5,796 nucleotides of DNA from Calditrichota bacterium (lineage in GTDB: Bacteria > Calditrichota > Calditrichia > RBG-13-44-9), in contig JAFGSO010000007.1 of NCBI GenBank assembly GCA_016934605.1, forward strand, positions 1 to 5,796, written 5' to 3'. The notes under the pieces were generated by a model, which saw only the letters and a program-made list of their open reading frames with translations, was not told where the DNA came from and made no database searches. The translations under genes were made by a program, and so were the position numbers. This document shows, in pieces, positions 1 to 5,796 of the stretch. Numbering within the stretch: position 1 is the stretch's first letter; every line of letters starts with the position of its first letter.

Positions 1-689
1 CCCATGGAAGGACGGCCAGCCAGAACAATCAGATCGGATCTCTGGAATCCCGCCAGAATATTGTCCAGGTCATGAAATCCCGATGCCACGCCGGTAATAC
101 CCTCGCGCGAGGTTCCGTGCAGCTTTTCCAGTTCGTGAATGGTTTCAGTGATGAGCGGCTTTACCCATTCATAACTTTTCTGGCGGGTGCTTTGCGATAT
201 GCCAAGAACTTCACTTTCAGCAATATCCAGGATTTTTTCAGAATTTTCACCTTCTTCATAAGCAGATTTTATGATGGAATTGCACACCACGATAAGTTGA
301 CGCAGGATGGCTTTATCCCGAATGATGTTGAGATGATACTCAATATTGGCAGCTGAAGGAACTGAAGCTGCCAGTTCCGTAAGGTAATACGTTCCTCCGA
401 TGTCGTCCAGTTCGTTTCGTTTTTTCAGCTCTTCGGACAAAGTGATTACATCTATTGGTTCGCTATTATCATATAGAGAAACCATAGCCAGAAAAATCTT
501 ACGGTGAGTATCCCGGTAAAAGTGAGTTTCATCGATATTTTCAATTGCTATTCCAACAGCTTCCTTGTCCAGCATCATGGCACCCAGCACCGATTTTTCC
601 ACCTCAATAGCCTGTGGCGGTACCCTCATGCCTTTCTCGAGAATATCCTCCGATAATGTCAGGTCATTCTTTTTCTTACTGCGCGCCAT
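1..689 (-). CDS. dnaB: Replicative DNA helicase DnaB, N-terminal part (truncated by window edge)
   Basis: DnaB is the hexameric 5'-3' helicase that unwinds DNA at the replication fork and recruits primase. I translated 229 complete codons from the ATG at 689-687; the frame stays open to base 1, so the 3' part is missing. Residues 22-34 (RVPPQAIEVEKSV) begin the DnaB N-terminal helical domain, which runs to about residue 125. A linker helix follows near residues 175-192. The RecA-like motor domain opens with GITGVASGFHDLD (197-209) and SDLIVLAGRPSMG (218-230), where the window cuts the Walker A motif before the expected K-T. A second Met at residue 21 is a possible start, but the family usually has some residues before RVPPQ, so I keep the first. 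Upstream lies GCGGGGGCAAC, a poor but G-rich ribosome-binding candidate. The gene starts 22 bases after the glycosylase stop, so the two are probably co-transcribed. Identification is firm; a DnaB-family paralogue from a phage is unlikely in this housekeeping context. Confidence 0.95.
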   Translation of the reverse strand, partial: MARSKKKNDLTLSEDILEKGMRVPPQAIEVEKSVLGAMMLDKEAVGIAIENIDETHFYRDTHRKIFLAMVSLYDNSEPIDVITLSEELKKRNELDDIGGTYYLTELAASVPSAANIEYHLNIIRDKAILRQLIVVCNSIIKSAYEEGENSEKILDIAESEVLGISQSTRQKSYEWVKPLITETIHELEKLHGTSREGITGVASGFHDLDNILAGFQRSDLIVLAGRPSM

Positions 690-711
690 GTTGCCCCCGC
701 TTAAAAACTTA

Positions 712-1464
712 TTAAATCAGATTCTGATAGGTTTTATTGATATAATCGAAATCTTCCTGGGCTTCGTCCGTTAGTCCCATATTCCGTAATATGGCAGCGG
801 GATGATAGGTGACAATCAGAGTGATCCCCTTAAATTCCCATTTCTGTCTCCGCATGTTTTTCAGAGAAGCCGAATTATTCAGCAGATTCTGGGCAGCCAC
901 CCGGCCAAGTGCCACAATTAATTTCGGTTGAATTAACTCGATCTGCTTATGGAGGTAAGGAAAACATTCTTTTACCTCTTCGGGTTCGGGATCCCGGTTA
1001 TTGGGAGGACGGCATTTCAGGATATTTGTGATGAAAACATCTTCCCTGTTAATGTTGATGCGGCTCAGCATCTTATTCAATAACTTTCCGGCACGTCCTA
1101 CAAATGGCTTACCGGTCCGATCCTCGTCAGCACCCGGAGCTTCACCGATGAACATGAGATCGGCATGTTCGTTCCCATCCCCGAATACAAATTTTGTTCT
1201 GGATTTATGTAAAGGGCACTTTGCGCATTCCTGTATTTCCCGCATGAAATTCCACAGCGTGGTGTCCGGCTTTTCATCGCTCTGCGATTTTTGGTTATCT
1301 CTCATTATCATTTTTTCGGATTTTTGGGGAGCGGTTAATATAACTGTCGGTTTTTCTTTCTGGAGATATTCAACATGTTTTTCATCCAGGTAGGTGTCCG
1401 GTCCATAGAGATCGAGATACTCTTTTAAAAAATCAACAATTTTTTTATTTAGATGATGGCTCAT
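712..1464 (-). CDS. Family 4 (UDGa-type) uracil-DNA glycosylase with [4Fe-4S] cluster
   Basis: This 250-residue cytosolic enzyme is predicted to cut uracil, from cytosine deamination or dUTP misincorporation, out of DNA and so start base-excision repair. The catalytic domain spans about residues 70-250. Four cysteines, C80, C83, C151 and C167, have the C-x2-C and C-x15-C spacing that family 4 enzymes use to bind an iron-sulfur cluster. Motif 1 is GEAPGADED (107-115), followed by GKPFVGRAG (118-126). TNILKCRPPNNRDP (146-159) and the C-terminal HPAAILR (221-227) complete the family pattern. Residues 1-70 are a helical, lysine- and glutamate-rich extension common in bacterial members often annotated as phage SPO1 DNA polymerase-related. 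The ATG at 1464 is the only reasonable start; it has no clear Shine-Dalgarno sequence, and a small hairpin lies just before it. A 75-base gap separates it from coaBC, and dnaB follows after 22 bases. All expected motifs are intact. Family 4 rather than family 5 is favoured by GEAPG with an acidic residue after it (family 5 has GLAPA-like motifs). Confidence 0.93.
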   Translation of the reverse strand: MSHHLNKKIVDFLKEYLDLYGPDTYLDEKHVEYLQKEKPTVILTAPQKSEKMIMRDNQKSQSDEKPDTTLWNFMREIQECAKCPLHKSRTKFVFGDGNEHADLMFIGEAPGADEDRTGKPFVGRAGKLLNKMLSRININREDVFITNILKCRPPNNRDPEPEEVKECFPYLHKQIELIQPKLIVALGRVAAQNLLNNSASLKNMRRQKWEFKGITLIVTYHPAAILRNMGLTDEAQEDFDYINKTYQNLI

Positions 1465-1468
1465 GGTC

Positions 1469-1484
1469 GAATTACATTTAATTC
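1469..1484 (-). promoter_or_regulatory. Short perfect hairpin just before the glycosylase start codon
   Basis: Six-base arms GAATTA and TAATTC flank a four-base loop, and the element ends four bases before the ATG at 1464. In the mRNA it would cover the region where ribosomes load. It could tune translation or be part of an operator, but a six-pair, AT-rich stem is weak and could be chance. Read directly from sequence; any function is inference. Confidence 0.2.
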
Positions 1485-1493
1485 CCGGATTAA

Positions 1494-1522
1494 AATTTAC
1501 GTAAAATGTCGCAGGTATTCAA
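1494..1522 (-). promoter_or_regulatory. Candidate promoter for the glycosylase-dnaB unit
   Basis: On the minus strand TTGAAT (1522-1517) and TAAATT (1499-1494) are separated by 17 bases, each matching four of six positions of the sigma70 boxes. The same stretch also fits the Bacteroidota pattern: TTTG, then 20 bases, then TAAATTTT against TAnnTTTG (seven of eight). It lies in the 75-base coaBC-glycosylase gap and would start transcription near 1487. A perfect 10-base palindrome, TTTACGTAAA (1496-1505), overlaps the -10 box and could be a regulator site. Sites like this occur by chance in AT-rich DNA. Confidence 0.35.
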
Positions 1523-1539
1523 ACAGCTTATGGAGAAAA

Positions 1540-2754
1540 TTATGACTGATTTTTCAGTAAAAAATCAAAAATCCGGAAGGCAACATCCAGTTTAGGCAAT
1601 ACCGATATTTTTTCACGGGCACCGTTTCGATGCATCAGGGTCACGATATTGGTATCAATATCGAATCCGGCTCCCTTTTCCCGGGGATTATTCACAACAA
1701 TCATATCCAGATTCTTTTCATTTAATTTTTGTGCTCCTGTTTCTTCCGGAGAATCTGTTTCCACCGCAAAACCGATCAGTTGCTGTCCTGAGGTGCGATT
1801 TTCTCCGCAATCCTTCAAAATATCCACCGTGGGTGATAGCTCAAGTGTCAGATCTGCTTCTTTTTTCTTGATTTTTCTTGATACCGGACCGGCAGGAGTA
1901 TAGTCTGCCACCGCGGCACTGCTGGCAAAAATATCACACTCCGGATACAGTTTTTTCACCACCTGATACATTTCCTCCGCTGTTGCAATTTCAACTATTT
2001 CCATGTCAACAGGATGGGGGAGGACCATGGGGCCGTGGATCAACTTAACGCTGGCTCCCCGGGCAAAAGCTTCCCAGGCCATGGCTAATCCCATCTTCCC
2101 GGAAGAACGGTTGCTGATAACGCGAACAGGATCTATGGGCTCTTCTGTCTTTCCGGCTGTCACCAAAACTTTTTTGATGCTGAGACTCGAAGGTGCAGGG
2201 TGGACCGCGCGGTAGAGATACTGAATCAGATGTTCCAGTGGTGCCAGCCGTCCTTTCCCGCTGTAACCCTCTGCCAGAAATCCTTCCTCGGGAGGACAAA
2301 ACAGATATCCCAGCTTGCTCAATTCATCGATGTTCCTTTGCAGAATGGGATTGTTCCACATATTAACATTCATCGCGGGAGCTATTACGGTTGGGCAGTG
2401 AATTGCAGCCCAGATTGTGGTGAGCAAATCGTCAGCGATTCCGGAATAAAGTTTGCCAATCACATCGTATGAAGCAGGCGCAATAATGGCTGCATCGGCC
2501 CAGTCTGCCAGATTTATATGGTGGGTTCCACTAAAGGCATTTTCCGGAAACAGATCAGTTGCCACCGCATGCTGCGATAAAGTTTCCATGGTGAGAGGGG
2601 AAATAAATTTCCCGGCAGCAGAGGTCATTACCACCCTTACTTCAGCTTCCTGTTGTATCAGATAACGCACCAGTTCAGCTGCTTTATATGCCGCAATACC
2701 TCCGGTAATGCCAACCAAAATATGTTTATTCCTGAATCGTTCTGTCGGAAACAT
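1540..2754 (-). CDS. coaBC: Bifunctional phosphopantothenoylcysteine decarboxylase / phosphopantothenate-cysteine ligase
   Basis: CoaBC makes 4'-phosphopantetheine for coenzyme A: CoaB joins cysteine to 4'-phosphopantothenate using CTP, and the FMN-dependent CoaC domain decarboxylates the product. The length of 404 residues is normal. The CoaC domain (about 10-185) shows ILVGITGGIAAYKA (12-25), the catalytic histidine in THHINLADWAD (H79), APASYD (92-97) in place of the PASANT motif, and PAMNVNMW (126-133) with N129. The substrate clamp reads FLAEGYSGKGRL (159-170), with Glu162 where a Cys (Cys158 in E. coli) is usual. The CoaB domain (about 190-404) shows VLVTAGKTEEPIDPVRVISNRSSGKMG (196-222; TAGGT is more usual), SSAAVADYTP (278-287), the lysine-rich flap RKIKKK (293-298), GFAVETD (328-334) and NNPREKGAGFDIDTN (355-369). 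The ATG at 2754 overlaps the end of gmk by 29 bases; the next in-frame start-like codon (TTG, residue 13) falls inside the first beta strand, so the overlap looks real. No strong Shine-Dalgarno precedes it, and coupling to gmk translation is likely. Confidence 0.96.
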   Translation of the reverse strand: MFPTERFRNKHILVGITGGIAAYKAAELVRYLIQQEAEVRVVMTSAAGKFISPLTMETLSQHAVATDLFPENAFSGTHHINLADWADAAIIAPASYDVIGKLYSGIADDLLTTIWAAIHCPTVIAPAMNVNMWNNPILQRNIDELSKLGYLFCPPEEGFLAEGYSGKGRLAPLEHLIQYLYRAVHPAPSSLSIKKVLVTAGKTEEPIDPVRVISNRSSGKMGLAMAWEAFARGASVKLIHGPMVLPHPVDMEIVEIATAEEMYQVVKKLYPECDIFASSAAVADYTPAGPVSRKIKKKEADLTLELSPTVDILKDCGENRTSGQQLIGFAVETDSPEETGAQKLNEKNLDMIVVNNPREKGAGFDIDTNIVTLMHRNGAREKISVLPKLDVAFRIFDFLLKNQS

Positions 2755-3334
2755 GGGATTCTTTCTGCTGGTGTTTTTCTATAATTTTAATGATCTGTTC
2801 TATGGTGCTTTTTAATTTATCATTCGTAATATCATAATCGAAATATCTGGCTTTTTCATATTCCTCAGGTAACCGTTCAAGCCGTTTTTGAATTGTTGCC
2901 GGATTTTCCGTTTTTCGCTTAGACAAACGCCGTTTTAATTCGTACAGGGACGGTGGCCTGATAAAAATCAATATTGCCCGGGGATATCTTTTTTTTATGG
3001 ATAACGCACCGTAAACATCGATATCGAAAATCACTGTGTAACCATGAGCCAGTAAGCGGTTAACTTCTGATTTCAGCGTGCCGTAAAAATTTCCGTGTAC
3101 CTGTTCATATTCCAGAAATTCACCCTTCTCAACTTTTTCGGCGAATTCTCCTTCACTCATGAAATAATAATCTACCCCATCCTGTTCATGTTGCCGGGGT
3201 GCTCTTGTGGTGGCAGAGATCGATATCTGATACTCGTCCTTTCTCCCCACCAGTGCTCTGGCTATGGTGGTTTTTCCTCCCCCGGAAGGAGATGAAAGGA
3301 CTACCAGCTGGGATTGTGTAGTTTTTCGCTTCAT
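2726..3334 (-). CDS. gmk: Guanylate kinase
   Basis: Gmk phosphorylates GMP to GDP with ATP, an essential step in GTP and dGTP supply and in recycling of cyclic di-GMP breakdown products. At 202 residues it has the usual bacterial length. The P-loop SPSGGGKT (15-22) starts with Ser instead of Ala/Gly, a variant also found in functional bacterial enzymes. The GMP-binding region includes SISATTRAPRQHEQDGVDYYF (38-58), with S40, R44 and R47, and FLEYEQVHGNFYGT (73-86) with E75 and Y84. DIDVYGA (104-110) has Tyr where Gln is common. The lid is RLSKRKTENPATIQKRL (136-152). The ATG at 3334 lies 11 bases after the yicC stop with no Shine-Dalgarno sequence: the preceding bases are TATCATATTTT. The last ten codons overlap coaBC in a different frame. 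The yicC-gmk-coaBC order is a known bacterial arrangement, but the omega subunit gene rpoZ, often found between gmk and coaBC, is absent here. Confidence 0.97.
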   Translation of the reverse strand: MKRKTTQSQLVVLSSPSGGGKTTIARALVGRKDEYQISISATTRAPRQHEQDGVDYYFMSEGEFAEKVEKGEFLEYEQVHGNFYGTLKSEVNRLLAHGYTVIFDIDVYGALSIKKRYPRAILIFIRPPSLYELKRRLSKRKTENPATIQKRLERLPEEYEKARYFDYDITNDKLKSTIEQIIKIIEKHQQKESHVSDRTIQE

Positions 3335-3345
3335 AAAATATGATA

Positions 3346-4230
3346 CTATTCGATATTTTGTACCTGCTCCCGGATTTTTTCGATTTCTTCTTTCAACTGG
3401 ACCACCAAATGGGAAATTTCGATGATAGTTGCTTTGTTTGACATGGTGTTTGTTTCCCGGTTCATCTCCTGCAGAATAAAATTGAGTTTTTTTCCCACGG
3501 GAGATCCTGAAACCAGATCTTCCCTGAAAAGCTCCAGATGGCTCTTCATTCGAACAACTTCTTCCGTGATATCCACTTTATCGGCAATCAGAGCAAGTTC
3601 CTGTTCCATTCGGTTCTGATCCAGTTTTTCTTCACCGATAAGGGTTTGTATCCGGTTGAAAAGGCGCTCGTATTCCGCACGGGCATTGTTTTTCCCCAAA
3701 AGCTGGATTTTTTCAGTCACATCGGCGATATTCTGGATACGTTGGTCCAGGTCGGCCCTCAAATATTGCCCTTCCTGCAAGCGCATGTTATTCAAATTAT
3801 CCAGGGTTTCATCCATTAATTCCAGCATAAATTGCATCAGTTTCTCATCCACCGTTTGCTGTTCTTCAAAAGAAATCACGTCTTTGAAAAAAAGCAGATG
3901 ATCGAGTTTTAATTTTTCTTCAATTTCTGCTTCCTGCCTGATCTGTTCCAGCAGTTGCTTGTAAAATTTAATCAGTTCCGGCTGGATCTTTAGATTCTGT
4001 ATTTCACTGTTTACAGAATTAAAGTTAATACTTCCCATAATCTTGCCGCGGGTGATTTTTTGCCGGATAATATCTTTAAATTGTCCCTCAAGATCCGTTA
4101 TGATTCGAGGTAACCTCAGGCTTATTTCCAGATACCGGGAATTTACCGAGCGGATCTCACAGGTTACCTCTGCGCCATTATACTCTTTACTGATGGCTGC
4201 AAAGCCTGTCATGCTCTTCAGGTGGTTCAT
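3346..4230 (-). CDS. yicC: YicC/YloC family endoribonuclease
   Basis: The YicC/YloC family is known from work in E. coli and B. subtilis to be an endoribonuclease; in E. coli it promotes decay of the small RNA RyhB. The target here is unknown. The 294 residues match the family length of about 290. The N-terminal YicC domain includes SMTGFA (6-11), EIRSVNSRYLEISLRLP (25-41) and RGKI (62-64 region). The centre is helical and charged, with EGQYLRADL (153-161). The C-terminal domain (formerly DUF1732) carries EQELALIADKVDITEEVVRMKSHLELF (209-235), PVGKKLNFILQEMNRETNTMSNKA (244-267) and the end KEEIEKIREQVQNIE (280-294), the most conserved part of the family. The ATG at 4230 puts six residues before SMTGFA's Met-Thr, as in relatives; no Shine-Dalgarno is visible. 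gmk follows after 11 bases. It is probably the first gene of the yicC-gmk-coaBC transcript, since 114 bases with a candidate promoter lie upstream. Confidence 0.95.
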   Translation of the reverse strand: MNHLKSMTGFAAISKEYNGAEVTCEIRSVNSRYLEISLRLPRIITDLEGQFKDIIRQKITRGKIMGSINFNSVNSEIQNLKIQPELIKFYKQLLEQIRQEAEIEEKLKLDHLLFFKDVISFEEQQTVDEKLMQFMLELMDETLDNLNNMRLQEGQYLRADLDQRIQNIADVTEKIQLLGKNNARAEYERLFNRIQTLIGEEKLDQNRMEQELALIADKVDITEEVVRMKSHLELFREDLVSGSPVGKKLNFILQEMNRETNTMSNKATIIEISHLVVQLKEEIEKIREQVQNIE

Positions 4231-4264
4231 ATAATAGTATTTCTTTCAGTTATTAATGAAAATC

Positions 4265-4293
4265 AATTTACAAAAATTAACTACCTTTTACAA
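4265..4293 (-). promoter_or_regulatory. Candidate promoter for yicC-gmk-coaBC
   Basis: TTGTAA (4293-4288) and TAAATT (4270-4265) on the minus strand are 17 bases apart, each matching four of six sigma70 consensus positions. Transcription would start near 4258, leaving a leader of about 28 bases before the yicC ATG. The layout, including the identical TAAATT box and the TTTG-N20 spacing, is the same as the candidate upstream of the glycosylase gene, which raises confidence a little. AT-rich gaps give such matches by chance. Confidence 0.35.
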
Positions 4294-4344
4294 AAAAAAT
4301 TGAAATTGTCCTGTTGTGACAATACCCCTTCTCATTCTTCGGGG
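4292..4344 (-). terminator. Weak terminator-like dyads and T-tract after the antiporter gene
   Basis: After the antiporter stop (4345-4347) the minus strand has a CCCC/GGGG stem with a 12-base loop (4344-4325), then a perfect six-pair dyad ATTGTC/GACAAT with a seven-base loop (4323-4305), five bases, and a run of eight T (4299-4292). This is the expected place for a Rho-independent terminator, but the final stem is AT-rich and set back from the T run, so termination may be partial. The ATTGTC dyad, lying just upstream of the candidate yicC promoter, could instead be an operator. Confidence 0.4.
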
Positions 4345-5796
4345 CTACAAGGATTCCATCAGGCGGGTCAGTTGAGCTGGCCGGCCAAAAACAATGAGCT
4401 CATCTCCGGCTTCCAGTCTGATGTGCGGATCCACCGGGCTGATAATTTTTCCGGATCGGTTCAATACCAGTACTATTGTCTGGTATTTTTCTCTCAAATC
4501 CAATTCTGTAAGTGTTTTTCCGATGAATTTGCAATGAGGAGGAACCCTCAGGTTCTGGACTTCCAGATCGGATAGTCTGAAATGGGGCAGGCTGTAAGGA
4601 GCGGTATCCATAGATCTTAACATTTCATAACCACCCTTCCGAATGTCGGACACGATTTCTGTAATTTTATCTTCGGGAATCAGATACTTCTTTAATACTC
4701 TGGTGAAAATTTCCACTGAGGTTTCAAATTCTTCAGGTATTACTTCATCGGCACCCAGTTGATACAGTTCTTCAACTTCCTGCAGGAAACGTGTACGGAC
4801 AATTATATATAGATTGGGATTCACTTCTCTTGCTGATGTTGTAATCAGCCGTACGGCGGCCGGATCGTTTATTGCTATAACCAGTATCCTGGCTCTCTCT
4901 ATCCCGGCATTTCTCAGTACTTCAATATGAGTGGCGTCTCCGTAAAATATGGGAATCCCCTCCTTTTTTTCTTTTCGGATCGTATCCGGATTTATATCAA
5001 TTACGATGTATGGGATGTGTGTGGTCTGAGCCGCCAGGGATAGATTCCTGCCGTTCAATCCGAAACCGACGATTATCAGGTGATCCCTCAGTTTCTGTTG
5101 GGTTTCTGCTGGTATTTCTATGGAAAAACCCGAATACACCTTTTTGAGCCAGGAAAAAGATTTCTGAAATCGGTCCATAATACCTTCTGCAGCCATCAGA
5201 AACGGCGTGGCGATCATGGTCAGAATAGAAATGGATAGAAACACCTGATAATCTGATTGTGTAATAAGCTGAAATTCACGCCCTACTTTGGATAGTATAA
5301 AGGAAAACTCTCCGACCTGGGCCAGGGATAATCCTACCATAATAACCGTCCGGAGAGGATATCTCAGAAGCAGAGCAGCTGTTCCCGCAAACATGAATTT
5401 CAGCAGGATGATCAACATAAATCCCAGTAGAATGATCGCAGGTCGATCGCCCAGGACTCTTATGTCCATTAACATCCCGACAGATACAAAGAAAAAGCTG
5501 AGAAAAAGATCTCGAAGCGGAAGAATAGTGGCAAAAGCGGTATGGCTGTATTCCGATTCAGAAATTATAAGTCCGGCCAGAAAAGCACCCAGTGCCAGGG
5601 ATAAACCTATCTGGGAGGTGATCCAGGCGATGGAAAAAGCCAGGAAAGCAACAGTCATGAGGAATAGTTCCCGGCTCCTGGTCCGTGTGATCTGAAAAAG
5701 TAAGACTGGGACCAGCCAGCGCTGGGAAACATACAAGAATAGTAACAACAGAGCAAGCTTCGCCAGTAATGGCATAAGGGACATACCGGAGTTGGA
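4345..5796 (-). CDS. CPA2/KefB-type monovalent cation:proton antiporter with RCK domains (5' end outside window)
   Basis: This is an inner-membrane transporter predicted to exchange K+ or Na+ for protons, gated by nucleotide or ligand binding to its cytosolic tail. The frame is open to the window edge (Ser-Asn-Ser-Gly precede the Met at 5784), and the first membrane helices are missing, so that Met is internal. Numbering from it, about seven hydrophobic segments remain (roughly 4-30, 39-57, 58-77, 90-106, 114-135, 144-166, 180-200). Family motifs include RTRSRELFLMTV (34-45), GLSLALGAFLAGLIISESEYSH (60-81), FFFVSVGMLMD (97-107) and GLSLAQVGEFSFIL (151-164). The RCK N (TrkA-N) domain, about 235-350, has the Rossmann motif GFGLNG (240-245), acidic D263 that favours NAD(H), and GDAT (282-285). 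An RCK C (TrkA-C) domain fills about 403-479, ending in LEAGDELIVFGRPAQL. The RCK C domain sets it apart from E. coli KefB/KefC, so glutathione control should not be assumed. Ion specificity cannot be read from sequence. A 114-base gap separates it from yicC, so it is probably a separate unit. Confidence 0.92.
   Translation of the reverse strand, partial: SNSGMSLMPLLAKLALLLLFLYVSQRWLVPVLLFQITRTRSRELFLMTVAFLAFSIAWITSQIGLSLALGAFLAGLIISESEYSHTAFATILPLRDLFLSFFFVSVGMLMDIRVLGDRPAIILLGFMLIILLKFMFAGTAALLLRYPLRTVIMVGLSLAQVGEFSFILSKVGREFQLITQSDYQVFLSISILTMIATPFLMAAEGIMDRFQKSFSWLKKVYSGFSIEIPAETQQKLRDHLIIVGFGLNGRNLSLAAQTTHIPYIVIDINPDTIRKEKKEGIPIFYGDATHIEVLRNAGIERARILVIAINDPAAVRLITTSAREVNPNLYIIVRTRFLQEVEELYQLGADEVIPEEFETSVEIFTRVLKKYLIPEDKITEIVSDIRKGGYEMLRSMDTAPYSLPHFRLSDLEVQNLRVPPHCKFIGKTLTELDLREKYQTIVLVLNRSGKIISPVDPHIRLEAGDELIVFGRPAQLTRLMESL

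Noticed and set aside
72..356. A 94-codon plus-strand open frame.
   Set aside because: It lies entirely antisense to the clear dnaB coding sequence and shows no recognisable domain.
1001..1393. A 130-codon plus-strand open frame.
   Set aside because: It is antisense to the glycosylase core, including its conserved Fe-S and GEAPG motifs, so it is a shadow frame.
2045..2299. An 84-codon minus-strand open frame inside coaBC.
   Set aside because: It is an alternate frame of the conserved CoaBC sequence, with low-complexity Arg/Gly/Ser composition and no start context.
2989..2996. A run of eight A in the gmk coding strand as a possible programmed slippage site.
   Set aside because: It simply encodes Ile-Lys-Lys, the frame is intact on both sides, and no stimulatory structure or alternative product is visible.
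4231..4344. A small RNA or riboswitch in the antiporter-yicC gap.
   Set aside because: Only short, weak dyads are present; nothing resembles a known riboswitch core or a structured RNA of useful size.
5288..5695. A 135-codon plus-strand open frame rich in Arg and Ser.
   Set aside because: It mirrors the membrane helices of the antiporter on the opposite strand; the composition is what reversed hydrophobic codons give.
1..5796. A novel defence, mobile or other accessory system.
   Set aside because: Every gene is a recognisable housekeeping family with normal length, all in one direction, with no repeats, integrase, transposase or unexplained open frame.

Overview
The window is a compact, fully co-directional chromosomal block of housekeeping genes, all on the minus strand. 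In transcription order (high to low coordinates) it holds the C-terminal two thirds of a CPA2/KefB-type cation:proton antiporter with an RCK regulatory tail, yicC (endoribonuclease family), gmk (guanylate kinase), coaBC (coenzyme A biosynthesis), a family 4 [4Fe-4S] uracil-DNA glycosylase, and the N-terminal third of the replicative helicase DnaB. Both end genes run off the window. There are no tRNA or rRNA genes, CRISPR arrays, mobile elements or attachment sites, and no stretch longer than 114 bases lacks a gene.

The source is a bacterium of moderate, slightly AT-leaning base composition. Most gene starts lack a recognisable Shine-Dalgarno sequence: the bases before gmk, yicC and the glycosylase are AT-rich with no purine-rich GGAGG-like block. 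The two gaps large enough for a promoter carry elements that fit either sigma70 (TTGNNN-N17-TAAATT) or the Bacteroidota-style TTTG...TAnnTTTG pattern. This weakly suggests a member or relative of the Fibrobacterota-Chlorobiota-Bacteroidota (FCB) group, possibly an uncultivated lineage. That placement is inference, not proof.

Region by region: 4345-5796 is the antiporter; 4231-4344 is a gap with a weak terminator-like dyad and a candidate promoter; 2726-4230 is yicC and gmk separated by 11 bases; 1540-2754 is coaBC, whose start overlaps the end of gmk by 29 bases in another frame; 1465-1539 is a gap with a second candidate promoter and two short dyads; 712-1464 is the glycosylase; 1-689 is dnaB, cut inside its Walker A motif. 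yicC-gmk-coaBC looks like one transcription unit for RNA turnover, GDP supply and CoA synthesis. The glycosylase and dnaB, 22 bases apart, look like a second, replication and repair unit that may also receive read-through.

No previously undescribed system was found. The points most worth a second look are a cysteine-to-glutamate change in the conserved substrate clamp of the CoaC domain, the gmk/coaBC overlap with no rpoZ between them, and the weak or absent ribosome-binding signals.
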